Assembly (NCBI RefSeq): GCF_018687715.1
Contig: NC_056758.1
Location: 20,562,501 to 20,626,500, forward strand
Direction of reading: 5' to 3'
Origin: Carya illinoinensis
Taxonomy: Eukaryota > Streptophyta > Magnoliopsida > Fagales > Juglandaceae
Length of the DNA: 64,000 nt
The position numbers were made by a program, and so were the translations under genes. Positions 44,005 to 55,486 of the stretch are shown here, in pieces. Within the stretch, counting starts at the first letter, position 1. Every line of letters begins with the position of its first letter. The notes below the pieces were generated by a model that searched no databases, had not been told where the DNA came from, and saw nothing but the letters and a program-made list of their open reading frames with translations.

Positions 44005-46076
44005 TGTGATGACCCGTTTTTACGCGTATTTTTACTGAATGAGTGTTTTTAATTTAATTAATATATTAGTTCTTTTATTTTAAATTATTGTATTTTAAAT
44101 TGGTTTTTATTTTATTTGTTGTAGTGTTTAATTTATTTTAGTTGTTTTATGTTTTTAAAATCGTTTTCGGCGGATCAGTTTTTGGTTTCTGGAGTGAGGA
44201 TTGAACCTCATTTCTTTTCTTTTCTCTTTTTTTCTTTTTCCCTTTTTCCTTTTTTCTTTTTCCTTTTCTTCTTTTCTTTTTCTTTCTTTTTCTTTTCTTC
44301 TTCTTCTTTTTCCTTCTTCTCCTCCCGCTTGCCTGATTCTCTCTCTCTTCCCTCTCCCCTTCGCCGTTCACCCTAGCCGCGTAGACCTGCCGCCGCCGGC
44401 CAGTGTGGTCAACACCACCCCCACCATTCGAACCCCCGTCGGCCGGTGAACACCTCCACCAAAAATCTCCCCCATCCGGCCGGCCGATCACCACCTAGAG
44501 CTCTTTCTTTCCGCACGGATTTTTGCCGTTTTCGGTGCTGTCGCTCCACCTCTGGCCACCACCTCTTCAAAGCTTCTTCCTCTACCTCTTGCCGTCCAAA
44601 CCCACCCAATTTCGGCTCCGATCCGTTGCCGGAGCAGCTCCCACGAGCTCAACTTCGTTCAACCCCTTTTGGCGCTTCCACCGCCACCCACGACCAAAGC
44701 CCACTTCCTTTAGCTTCATAGACATCTCAAGGCCATTCCCTATCAATTTCGTGTCTTGGTTTGTCCCCGTTCGAAAGTGGGTAATTTATTACCCACGGCC
44801 ATAGTGTAAAATACACTGTTACGTTACTTTTCCTCCACCGTTTGTAATGCCGTGAGCTTTCAAAAAATACCGTATAGCGCTGTAAGTATTTTTCAAACTC
44901 TACTTTTAGATTTAAATATATTTTTCTCTTACAATAATTATTTGACTGCTGGTTGGTTGATTCAGAACTGAGTTCAAGGAGTTCGGGGGTCGGATGGATT
45001 GAGGATGGAGTTGCTTGGTTCATCGATTTGTGATTGGTTGGTTGGTTTGTGCCTTGTGGTTGCATTTACATGGTGGATGCACGTGCATTTTATTTAAATT
45101 GAGAAAAATCATGTTTTGTTGGCGTAAATGGATTTTCGGGTGCGTGTGTATCACGACCCCAAGCCGGGATGTGGTATTATCTCGGTGGAGCTCCTTTGAT
45201 CACTCGGGAGTGGATAATACTGAGTGACATCCCCTGGCGACAACCAGATCGCACGATACGGTAACGCTGTCGTGTCGACTCCGTGGTCCTTAGAGTGGCG
45301 GGGACTAGAGGATGGCCTGGCCAGGGACACCCTGGGCGCGAGTATTGGGCATCGCTCATTTAGGTGTCACACGCGTAGACGTTACCTGCGGTGTGGCACA
45401 GAGCCAGAGTGTGTGGATGATCCCTAGGGGAGATTATGGTGCATGCATAATTGGATCGGTTTTTATGGTTTTGGTTACGAGCCATTTTCTGGGAAAATGA
45501 CGAGTTTTGTTTTGAGGAAAATGGTGGTTTATTGATTTGGACCATTATCTGGGATAATGGCGAGGACTGGTTTTAATGGTAATGTTTTTGGGCTAAAAAT
45601 GGGATTTTGGCGTGAGTGGAAAAATGTAGTTTTATGGGTTATGTGCTTTTGCATTCTTTCATGCATATTGTTTGAGTTTAATATGTTTTTTATCTAGTGG
45701 CATTTGGATCTTACTTACCTGCGGCACCATTTTCGGTACCGTAGACTTTGATGCAGAGATTGAGGAAGAGCAGGAGGCTGAGCCCGAGGATGCGGTCCGC
45801 CAGAGTTCTGAGTTGGAGTTATGCTTTGTAGTTGGTTTTAAAACAATATCTGTGGTTTGTAATATTTTATTATGTATGTTTTCAACAGCTTTGTATTAAA
45901 CAATGAAAATTTTGGTACTTAGTTTTATGACTTTTCTATCCACTGCATGTTTCTTCGTGCACATTTGTTGCTTATACACACACTTGGCACTCGTCGATAG
46001 GGTGGTGACCCTTGTTGTTATCATCCGGATGTCTCGATTTCCCCGTGTCTATTTGTGCGAATTTGGGGGCATTACA
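44005..46076 (+). mobile_element. Solo LTR, TGTGATGACCC family, in the satellite
   Basis: 2072 bp from TGTGATGACC to GGGGGCATTACA. Flanks ATTAT (44000-44004) and ATTGT (46077-46081) match with one mismatch, and removing the insert restores the satellite sequence seen at 41205. The end type is common in long LTRs of plant Ty3/gypsy elements. It contains a CT-rich stretch (44215-44350), a GC-rich part (44330-44720) and frames that are not genes. No primer site or internal region. Confidence 0.85.
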
Positions 46077-46414
46077 ATTGTTTTGTTTTTCATTGTTCTT
46101 TGATTATCTAGGAGATATTAGTCTTTATCTAACACATGTCAATGCAAGCATAACCATGTCAATGCCCAAGTGGCCGCCAATGGGCTCCTAGGCGCACCAT
46201 CATGAGCATTGCAACAATTCGGCCACTAGCTGACTCCGTTTAAAAAATATTCTCAAGGAACATTTCGTCGTTTACACCACACCTTAACCCTTCATGTTCA
46301 GTTCTAGCATTGGACGAATTGGGAACGAGAAAATCATCTTTTATTTCATTCTTCCATAGGACATGTCATGTTATGCTACGCTAAGTAAAAAAAATACCAT
46401 GTACAAGCCACACA

Positions 46415-46740
46415 AGTTAAGTGAAAAACGGACTCAAGCGTGTTTCACTCCATGTTATGCAAGTTAAGTAAAACACAGACTCAAGCATGTTTTATTCCAT
46501 GTTATACAAGTTAGGTGAAACACGGATCCAAGCGTGTTCACTCCATGTTATACAGGATACGTCGAACACAGACTCAAGTGTGTTTCACTCCATGCCAAGC
46601 AAGTTAAGTGAAACACAGACTCAAGCGTGTTTCACTCCATGTTCTACAAGATAAGTGAAACATGGACTCGAGCATGTTTCACTCCATATTATGCAAATTA
46701 AATGAAACACGGACTCACACGTGTTTCACTAGATGACTGG
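46415..46740. repeat. Hairpin repeat cluster, copy 3
   Basis: About seven ~47-bp units as in copies 1 and 2, then the AT-rich segment to about 47270. Confidence 0.88.
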
Positions 46741-47399
46741 TTATGTGGTGCCATGGACTCAAGCATGGCTCACCATGTAATAAGTATAATTCAAGATAAA
46801 CAAGCTACTCATGCATTCAAGCTTCATGTTTGCCATGATTATATACGTTTCCGCTCATGTTAATGAAGTATAGATATGTTATGAGAATCTACGAATGTTA
46901 TATGTAAGTTATGATGAGGCTTTAAAATCAAGTTTATGCTAAGCTAAATAATATTTTACAGTATGATGTGCTATTTACTGAGTATTCGACTCATTTTTAT
47001 TGTTGTTTGTCTTTTTGTTTTCTTCTATGTTGATTGCCACAGATGGTGATTATGATGATGCAGAGCTGGATGGCCCGGAGTAGTTCTAGTATAAAGACTT
47101 AGAGATGAATAAGTGTCATTTACACAAAAATTAAGTTTTCTTTTACGTCATTTCAATAACTAATTGTGTTTAAGACTAGCTCAAGTTTTGCTTTATTTCA
47201 GTTTCAAGTTTCAAGATTATTTATGTCCTTTCAATTAATTTTTCTTTTTTTAATAAACGAGGTATTTCAGGCTCAAGCCCAATAAGTGCCACACACTCAT
47301 AAGGTTGTCCGTTTAGCCATGGTTATGCTTTGAGCTTGTGTTAAGGGCATTAATCGACTTACAAATGATAAGTCCTCTCTGAACCCTATTTTGAGCTTA

Positions 47400-47520
47400 A
47401 ACACGATTAGTTATTGAAAGATTACTAATCTTGTGTAAGTCAATTACTTCCCTTAATTCAACCTAAAAGCATAAACATGGGTAGATGGGGAACGTTAGGG
47501 GCATGTGGCATTTCTTGGAC
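47400..47520 (-). repeat. Inverted satellite fragment at the array edge
   Basis: The minus strand reads CCCCATCTACCCATG, then AATTAAGGGAAGTAATTGAC and TTACACAAGATTAGT, which matches the monomer segment seen directly at 42920-43000. The direct array stops at about 47399 (TTTTGAGCTTAA). Confidence 0.75.
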
Positions 47521-47529
47521 TTGAGGAAA

Positions 47530-48916
47530 ATGACTCGGTCTCGAATGTGCTTCCAAGTGTAGAAGTGTCAAGTTGTATCAAGGATAAGTCCAGGATCGTA
47601 TTCTACAGGGACAAAGGGTTATCAAAGCGCATATGAGATTTTTGAATAACAAATGTGTCGATTATGAGAGATGAAAATAAAATTAAAATGCAATGTAAAA
47701 AAAAATCGAAGTTGAAATTTGAGTTTCTAATCAAAAAGGAAAATTAACAAATACTTGGGTTGGCTGTGAGACTCTTTATTTCGGGTCTTAGAAAATTTTC
47801 TCGATTAAAAATCCAATCAAGACATTGATAAACGGAAGATAAAAAGGTTAAACTCAAGTGTTTGCAATATTTTCCTAAGGGATTTTCTACTTTACTAGCC
47901 GAACACACATTAACAAACAACTGAGAGAAGCCTTGATAATTTTCAAGCTTTTGTTGTGCCTTACATCAACAACAAATCAAGAGCAAGAGCTGCAATCTAT
48001 TTTCAATTTAAATCCAACTAGTAACTTAGTGAAATCAACATTCAACCATAAAATATTGCATTAAACTAGAACCTAAAATAAATTAAATCTCATTCCACAA
48101 CCCAAGTTTTTAAAATTAGGTACATATGATATTTCTAACAAAAAAAATTAATCTAATTAAAGCCATAACAAAATCTAATAGCAAAAATAAACCCAAAATA
48201 AAAATGAGCCTAAACGAAGGAGAAATCGCAGCACAGGAAAAATAAAACCAAAGAAATAAAAGTCGAAGGAAAAAAGAAAAGAATGAAAACGGAAATGGAG
48301 AAGAAATAAAAACTCCCCTGCTGCGCCAAAGACTCCAATGAAAACAAAGTGAAAAACTAAATTAATACCAGCTACTGCAAGGTCTAAACGAAAAGTAAAG
48401 AAAAAAAATAACAAGCTACTCTACCCTAGTGCTCGGTCTGGAACCAAAAAGCAATTCACATGCCAAAATCTACTGAAAAACCAAACTGTCTGGAATGAAA
48501 AAAATAAAATAAGTAAAGCTGAGAAAAACAAATGATGAAGCCGCCCTCTCTCCTGCAACGTGCTCCTGCTTTCCAACGAAATCCAGCGTGATCTCTTCTT
48601 TGAGTGAAGTCCAGCGTGATTGTCATGAGCTGCGTTGCTCTGCTATAGCTTGCAATTTGCAGCCCCTTTTGCATTTGTTTATGACTTGTCAAAATGTCCT
48701 GCAGCGTATAAACATCATATGGAAAGAGTAAAATTAAAATATTTATTTTGATGTGAAATAATTGTGTTATAAATCTTTTTAAGCACAAAAAAATATTAAA
48801 ATTTATCAATGGTCTCAAGTATCATGATATACTATATAATTAAGTACTTAAATCATTTTTGGTTAAACAATTTATTCACTTAAGTAACTTAATTATGTAG
48901 TTTTATCAGTTCATCA
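47530..48916 (-). mobile_element. Element G: 3' LTR
   Basis: 1387 bp, TGACTCGG to TTCATCA, directly next to the purine tract. Same family as the solo LTR at 11622-13882. The left flank is GAAAA (47525-47529); the partner is out of view. Confidence 0.9.
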
Positions 48917-48930
48917 CACCCCCCAACTAG
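48917..48930 (-). other. Element G: polypurine tract 1
   Basis: CTAGTTGGGGGGTG on the minus strand, directly before the 3' LTR. Confidence 0.87.
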
Positions 48931-49435
48931 CTTTTTGCTAGACTCTAGCAAATAAAGCGAACGAATTCATGCAAAGGTGAAATTACCAACTTGAGAAAAT
49001 CTGAGAATCACATACCATGAAATAGACTTGTTGAGTTTAAGAACACTTGGAGATAGATTAATCTGATTTTTTTATCAACTAAGAGATTTATACAAAATTT
49101 AGTTAATCAACCAAGGGAATTACATGTAACAAACCTTGCTTTCTTTCAAGTGCATGGAAATGGGGTTAGAATTCCAAGATCGACTACCAAGAGACATTAA
49201 CAGTTTCAATCACAACAACCAATCTGAGAAAACCACATGGTCTTACTCTAATTCAAAACCATTGTAGTGGCGGCTTTCACGCTATTACACTTTGAAAGGC
49301 GCCTACTTTTTTTTTTTTTTTGTAAAGACCCCGGTAATAGGCAGCCTTTTCCACTACACAGATTTAATTTATATTTTTAGATTTCCTAGTGGGGAATTGG
49401 ACCTATGAATGTGCGCCTACCCACACTTTCACAAG
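48931..49435 (-). mobile_element. Element G: non-coding 3' segment, left part
   Basis: No gene seen; AT-rich with a T-run at 49309-49321. Continues at 59377 beyond H. 49431-49435 is one copy of the ACAAG duplication. Confidence 0.8.
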
Positions 49436-50782
49436 TGATTACGCCCAAAGAATAACGCGGTAGTTGTAGCACAGCTTTGGGGTGTCGATTCCACAGGGAG
49501 ACAAATTAAAAGAATAGCAAGAGGAACAAAGAAACTAAAGAAAAATATTAAATCAGTAATAAAGAACAAAGATTAATTTTAAATATAAATTCAAGTGAAG
49601 CAAAGTGATTAACAGAAAAAGTACTCAAATTTGACAAACAGTAGAGCGTCGGGAATCCCTTGCACAAATCTGGTATTTTAATTATTCTTAATTCATTGGA
49701 TAACTCAATTAGGAACTCAATTCCAGCAATTCCCAATAGGAAGGTATAGATTTATAAACCAGACTTAAATAAAATGTAACCCTTTGAAAAAACATTCACC
49801 ACTTTTAAAAAACGTGAATTACTACCCCTATTGATAAAATCTAATGACGACAATATACTCAGGAAGCGATATTGCAGTAAAAAACTAAATCAATATAGAT
49901 AAATATTTGATCCAAACATAATCAAAGAACTAATCCATTCAATAGAAAAAGCATGACTGAATCCATAAATACAATAAATTCTATGATTATTCGGAGAAGA
50001 AAACATCAACGATGAATTGACAATGATAAAACAAAAGAGTTTTAGAAATTGAAAATCAAATACATGAATTAAGAATAAATTAGAAATACCATCTAATGTG
50101 CAAGTTCATCCCTAACCCTACTAGAGAATTTAGTTACCCATAAATATACTGGACAACAAAAATCTCCAGAGAAAACTGAAGCGAACGGTGGCCATGGAAG
50201 TGATTTTCTCCTCTTTTCAGATCTGCCTCGTGTGCCTCTTCCTCTCCTCTATTTCGTGCTAATGATATGCTTATATAGGGTAAGAAAGAAAACCTAATGT
50301 CCTCTTGATTTCCGCATAAAAAAATTGCCTAAATTTTAGGACTTATATTGGCAGCCACGTACACCCTTCAGAAATTCGAATTTGGAAATTCTTATTAGAT
50401 ACAAAGTTATAGTTCTTTAAGAATCGCATCAATCCGATATGTGAGTAGAAAGATACAGTCAAAAGACTAAAAGTATGTACAGACTGTCCCTAGCGAATTT
50501 CAGACTTGGACTTCTTGTGGTCTCATTTTGTGATTTTTTTCTTTTTCTTTTCTTCCAAATTGCTCTCAAATCCCATGAATGTCTTCCTTTGAATTTGACT
50601 GGGCTTGACTTGCTCTTTTATGAACTCTGAAATTAGACATAAAAAAAAAACTGTTTAGGAGTATCCCAACGTAAATAGAAATTCAATTTAAGAATACACA
50701 TTAATTCCTATGATTTCTATCCACATTTTAGCATTTTAGTCCAATAGTAGGGTATATAGAGTGAACTTTCGCACACTCATCA
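49436..50782 (-). mobile_element. Element H: 3' LTR
   Basis: 1347 bp. It keeps CCTATATAAGC (minus strand, plus 50280-50270). It lacks about 20 bp near 50418 that the 5' LTR and A share. TCCCTGTGGAATCGA lies near its 3' end (49485-49499). Confidence 0.95.
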
Positions 50783-50796
50783 CACCCCCCAACTTA
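50783..50796 (-). other. Element H: polypurine tract 1
   Basis: TAAGTTGGGGGGTG on the minus strand, directly before the 3' LTR. Confidence 0.88.
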
Positions 50797-52519
50797 CTCA
50801 TTGCTTGTCCCTAGAAATTTTTGTGTCAAAACAATGAAAAGGACCAAAGAAAATCACACATAAAGGCCATCAAGTTACACTTTCCAGATTCACATATCAA
50901 AACAATCTAAGGAATCCAATAACCCATCAGGATCAATCCACCTATAGCAATCCACAGAGTGTGTGTGTGCGTTCTCCAAGCCATAACCATTGTACCACTA
51001 ACCTTGACACATGCAACATCAAGAACATCTCAAGCAAAAGGTTCAACTCCATAACTCACAGGTATAATAGTGTTTCGTATAAGGGCTCTCTCTATGGAGT
51101 TCACAATGGGTGTATACACACCCTCATGGAAAATTAGGCAATTATGTACAAGCAACAAGCAAACATTGATCTTATGATAGGAACACTAACAAATGAGACT
51201 TCCATCAATCTTTCCAACAGTTTACTTAGGATCAGAATGGTCAACACAAAAGGTTGTAATGTGGCTTGGTTTTGGGGTTATATGAAAAAAAAGGATGAAA
51301 GGGATTCAAAAACTTCCAAGTACATACAAAGGGAATTTTATTAAATATCTCAATAGACCACACTTCTCACTTGATATACTCTCCAACTTTTCAGATCATC
51401 AAATAATAATGTTTTTCCTTCTTCTTCCTCTTTTTTTTTTCAACAATTTGATGGACAAACACATGCCACTTTTGTATTCTTTCCATCTCTACCAACTTCT
51501 TTTTTTTTTTTTTTTTTTTTTTGGAGCTCACTCAATTGAACACTTTGCAACTTGTACTCTTCTATTTTTTTCCGTCGTCTTCTTCTTCTTCTTCTTTTTA
51601 ATTGAAAATGATAAAATTAAAGAAAGAAAATACAAATTCCACACCTAGTATACACTTGGAAGTAAAAAGGGTAAGAAAATCTGTGTATAGGTTATACTCC
51701 AATGTGGAGAGGCATGGATGATATGGGCATATGAAAAGAAAAAGCTACAAGTGTTTTATTGGCTCAAGGTTGGCTACTAGGGGTCTATGATGGAAAGGAT
51801 AGCTTGAAAGGCTCAAACGTTAATCCTAAGTTGACCTTCGTCATATCCCAAGTATATCCACCATCATACCGCAAACCATGTAATGATATTCTCAAAAGAA
51901 GTGCCCAATTCAACAGATCAATAAACGCTTATCACAATTTACTGCATTTGTATTCTCTCAATCCTCTCCAAACTCACATGAACACTTAAGCAAAAGAGTT
52001 CTCTAGCTGCATGTGTCAAACCACCATCTTACCACAAAACTTGGATAAGTGCATTAAGGGTTCTGTGAATGCTTCAACAAAAATGATTATGGTGGGTTTG
52101 GTGAATTCACGAAGATGGCTATGAATGAGAATGAGTACACATGTGAAAATGATGCACGTGTGATGCAAATTAAAAAAAAAAAGTTGACACATGAAAATAT
52201 GCCACAGAGTTCCAACAAGCATTTTAAATATTGAATTTGCACCACCACCCCCCAACTTAAATGAAACATTGTCCTCAATGTTTAAGAATCAAAATTGAAT
52301 GGGGAGTAACTGAAAATGGTAGGATACACCTAATGAGTGACGTGGGTAGCTCACTAAACACCAAAGATGGTAATCTGAAATGATGAAATGAAACTATCCT
52401 GTAATCAAAAACAAAGAAAACGATAGCAAACAAAAAGGAAAAGAAATAAAATAAGAAAAAACAAAAACAAAACAAAGCAAAACAAAATAAATAAAGAAAC
52501 ACATACCTTGGTGGTGTGG
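50797..52519 (-). mobile_element. Element H: non-coding segment and purine tract 2
   Basis: No convincing gene. The stretch between the tracts (50797-52243) contains T-runs (51500-51522) and a CTT run near 51580. Tract 2 is at 52257-52244 (minus strand AAGTTGGGGGGTGG), next to the TTGAGGACAATG box (52264-52279). An AAAC-rich part leads to the pol stop at 52520. Confidence 0.85.
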
Positions 52520-53680
52520 TCAAGGTTGATAGACTGGATCCACAAGTGGAATGTCTTCCACTTCCGAAACTTGCCTATCAATTAATATTTTAAGGCGTTG
52601 ACCATTTACTTTAAAGATCCGACCATCCTTAGGATCTTCTATTTCTACCGCCCCATTTACAAAAACATGCCTTACTAAAAAGGGGCCAGTCCACCTAAAC
52701 CGAAGTTTTCCTGGGTGCTTATGGAGTCTAGAAGCATATAAAAACACTCGATCATTAAGCTTAAACATTTTTCTCAAAATATTTTTATCATGAAACGCTT
52801 TCATTTTAGCCTTATAGATTCTAGAGCTCTCATAAGCATCATTTCTCAACTCCTCTAACTCGGTCAACTGAAATTTTCTAAGCTTACTTGCTTCTCCTAT
52901 ATCAAAATTGAAATGCTTGATGGCCCAATAAGCTCGATGCTCGAGCTCCACAGGTAAGTGGCAAGGCTTCCCAAAAACAAGCCTATAAGGTGACATACCT
53001 AAGGAAGTTTTGAAAGCTGTACGATAGGCCCAAAGTGCATCAACTAGTCTTAAAGACCAATCTTTGCGATCTGGATTGACCCGTTTTTTTTTAAATTTGC
53101 TTAATTTCCCTGTTTGCAAGTTCTACCTGTCCACTTGTCTGGGGGTGGTAGGCAGTGGAGATCTTATGTATCACCCCATATTTTTTCATCAAAACCTCAA
53201 AAGAATGGTTGCAAAAAAGTGTACCCCGATCACTAATGATAGCACGTGGTGTACCAAATCGAGATAACACATTCTCTTTGAGAAATTTGATTACCGTCCT
53301 ATTATCATTGCTCCTGCAAGCTTCTGCCTCTACCCATTTTGACACATAATCTACTGCCACAATAATATATTGATATGCAAAAGAAGGAGGAAATGGTCCC
53401 ATAGAATCAATGCCCCAACAATCAAAAATTTTAATCACTAAAATTGGGTTTAAGGGCATCATATTACGATGAGATATAACTCCTAACTTTTGACACTTTT
53501 CACATGAGTGACAATAGATGTTTGCATCCTTAAATATGGTGGGCCAATAAAATCCACACTGCAGAACTTTTGCAGCGGTTTTCTTCATCGAAAAGTGGCC
53601 CCCACAAGCTTGAGAGTGACAAAATTCTAAGATGCTAGCAATCTCTTCATCAGGGATGCAACGCCTTAAAATTTGGTCAG
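52520..53680 (-). pseudogene. Element H: integrase
   Basis: Two frames. The first (53680-53091) reads the zinc domain CHSQACGGHFSMKKTAAKVL, CHSCEKCQKLG, FDCWGIDSMGPFP (Asp), [24 protein letters not shown] (Asp) and [18 protein letters not shown] (Glu), then TAA. A shift at about 53085-53094, in an A-run, leads to [75 protein letters not shown] and [15 protein letters not shown], ending TGA 52522-52520. The catalytic triad is present. Confidence 0.92.
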
Positions 53681-53962
53681 GCAGTATTTGAAAAGAAAAG
53701 CATCATCCCAATAGAAATTACGTACCTCAGTTATGAACTTCCTCTTGTCCTAAGCGCTCCAATCCACCGGTATCTCACCTGCAGTCAAATAATTCACAAT
53801 ATGAGCAAACCATGGTAGAGAAGTAATAGATAGTAAATGCTCATCGGGCAAATCATCCCTAATTGGCAAGTGGTCAAAGGTGTCCTCAAATGTGAGCCTC
53901 GGGAGATGGTCAGCCACTACGTTCTCCACTCCTTTCTTGTCTTTGATGGTGATGTCAAATTC
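53681..53962 (-). pseudogene. Element H: RNase H to integrase linker
   Basis: After TAG 53965-53963: [58 protein letters not shown] 53752-53750 (CAG to TAG), DKRKFITEVRNFYWDDAFLF. A base loss near 53679 shifts the frame into the integrase zinc domain. Confidence 0.88.
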
Positions 53963-55486
53963 CTACAAAAGTAAAATCCATCGTATTAATCGTGCCTTAG
54001 CATCCTTCTTTGTAAGAAGGTACTTAAGGGCTGCATGATCTGTAAAAATAATAATAGGAGAACCAATCACGTAAGCACGAAACTTATCCAAAGCAAACAC
54101 TACAGCTAGCAACTCTTTTTCAGTGGTGGAGTAATTCATCTGAGCACTATTTAGAGTTCTACTAGCATAGTAAATGACAAAAGGTTTTCCCTCCCTTCGC
54201 TGTCCAAGTACAGCACCTACAGCAAAATCACTTGCATCACACATAATCTCAAAAGCTAAAGTCCAATCAGGTGGCTGCATTATGGGTGCTGAGGTAAGCT
54301 TGCCAATTAGCGTTTTAAAGGCCTCTTGACAATCTTGTGTCCACTCAAATGGGGCATCTTTAGCTAGGAGGTCACATAGTGGTCTAGATATGGTGAAAAA
54401 ATTATGTATGAACCTCCTATGAAAGCCCGCATGACCAAGAAAGGATCTCACGTCCTTTACTGTCCTAGGTGTAGGTAACTTAGAGATTAATTCAATCTTA
54501 GATTGATCTACCTCTATCCCCCTAGAAAAAATAATATGCCCTAACACAATACCTGAAGGTACCATAAAGTGGCATTTTTCCCAATTCAAAACCAATTCCT
54601 TCTCCTCACAGCGAGTCAACACCCTCTCTAAATTCAATAAGCATGCATCAAAAGTAGATCCAAAAATAGTCAAGTCATCCATAAAAACTTCCATGCAATT
54701 TTCAACTATGTCACTAAAAATGATCATCATGTAATGTTGAAAGGTAGCAGGTGCATTACACAATCCAAATGGCATTCTACGAAAAGCATAAGTACTGAAA
54801 GGACAAGTGAAAGTGGTTTTATCCTGGTCTTTTAATGCAATTTCAATTTGATAATAACTAGAATAACCATCCAAGAAACAATAGAAAGGATGACTAGCCA
54901 CACGCTCAAGAATTTGATCAATAAAAGGGAGAGGAAAATGGTCTTTCCGGGTGGCAGCATTCAATTTTCTATAATCAATGCACATCCGCCACCCAGTCAC
55001 AAGTTTTGTAGGGACTAGCTCTCCCAGGTCATTCTTCACCACAGTAACACCTGACTTCTTAGGAACAACCTGTGTAGGACTTACCCATTTACTATCAGCA
55101 ATAGGATATATCATTCCTGCATCTAATAGTTTCAACACTTCATTTTTCACCACTTCTTTCATAATAGGATTAAGCCTACGCTGGGGGTCTCTACTAGGGC
55201 TAGTTCCTTCCTCCAAATTAATTTTATGAGAACAGACCAGGGGACTAACACCTTTTATATCAGCAATGCTCCAACCTAAGGCTGACTTATGCTCACTTAG
55301 TATCCGAATTAATTTCTCACCTTGAGACTCAAACAATTCAGATGAGATAATAACAGGAAAAGTATCACCTGGACCAAGGAAAACATGCTTTAAACCCTTA
55401 GGCAGAGGTTTCAGTTCAACTTTAGGTGCTTCCACACTTGAAGGAATTTGCTTTTCCTCTCTCTCAGGCAACTCCTCAAACTTCGG
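53963..55486 (-). pseudogene. Element H: RT and RNase H
   Basis: About 500 open codons. VFLGPGDTFPVIIS, RRLNPIMKEVVKNEV, GWRMCIDYRKLNAATRKDHF, FLDGYSSYYQIEIA (motif A Asp), RMPFGLCNAPATFQ, VFMDDLTIFG (catalytic DD), SFLGHAGFHRRFI, then RNase H with [30 protein letters not shown] and [14 protein letters not shown]. Key catalytic residues of both enzymes are present, so this is the best preserved pol segment in the window. Bounded by TAA 55489-55487 upstream (Gln in C) and TAG 53965-53963. Confidence 0.94.

Larger units (their letters stand above)
36584..47529. repeat. Satellite array with a ~2.75-2.78 kb higher-order unit
   Basis: Landmark AGATTA.TCTAGGTGGAAC recurs at 36584, 40813 and 43593. 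The spacings are 2750 (after subtracting the solo LTR) and 2780. Each higher-order unit holds four ~480-bp monomers, recognised by CAATGCAAGCA(A/T)AGCCATGT, CCAAGTCACC, CCTTCAAGTTCAG and GGCATTAATCGACTTAC. One monomer is interrupted by a ~47-bp hairpin repeat cluster plus a ~450-bp AT-rich segment. About 2.7 higher-order units are present. Two solo LTRs interrupt it. No coding potential seen; I do not recognise the family. Confidence 0.88.

Noticed and set aside
44147..44721. Arg/Lys-rich and Pro/Ser-rich frames in a GC-rich part, resembling a host gene 5' end
   Set aside because: They sit inside the LTR bounded by TGTGATGACC and ATTACA; several frames are open at once and no known domain is visible.
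51295..51648. Phe/Leu-rich open frame between the purine tracts of H, as a possible env-like gene
   Set aside because: Mostly translation of T and CTT runs; the equivalent segments of D and G have no such frame.
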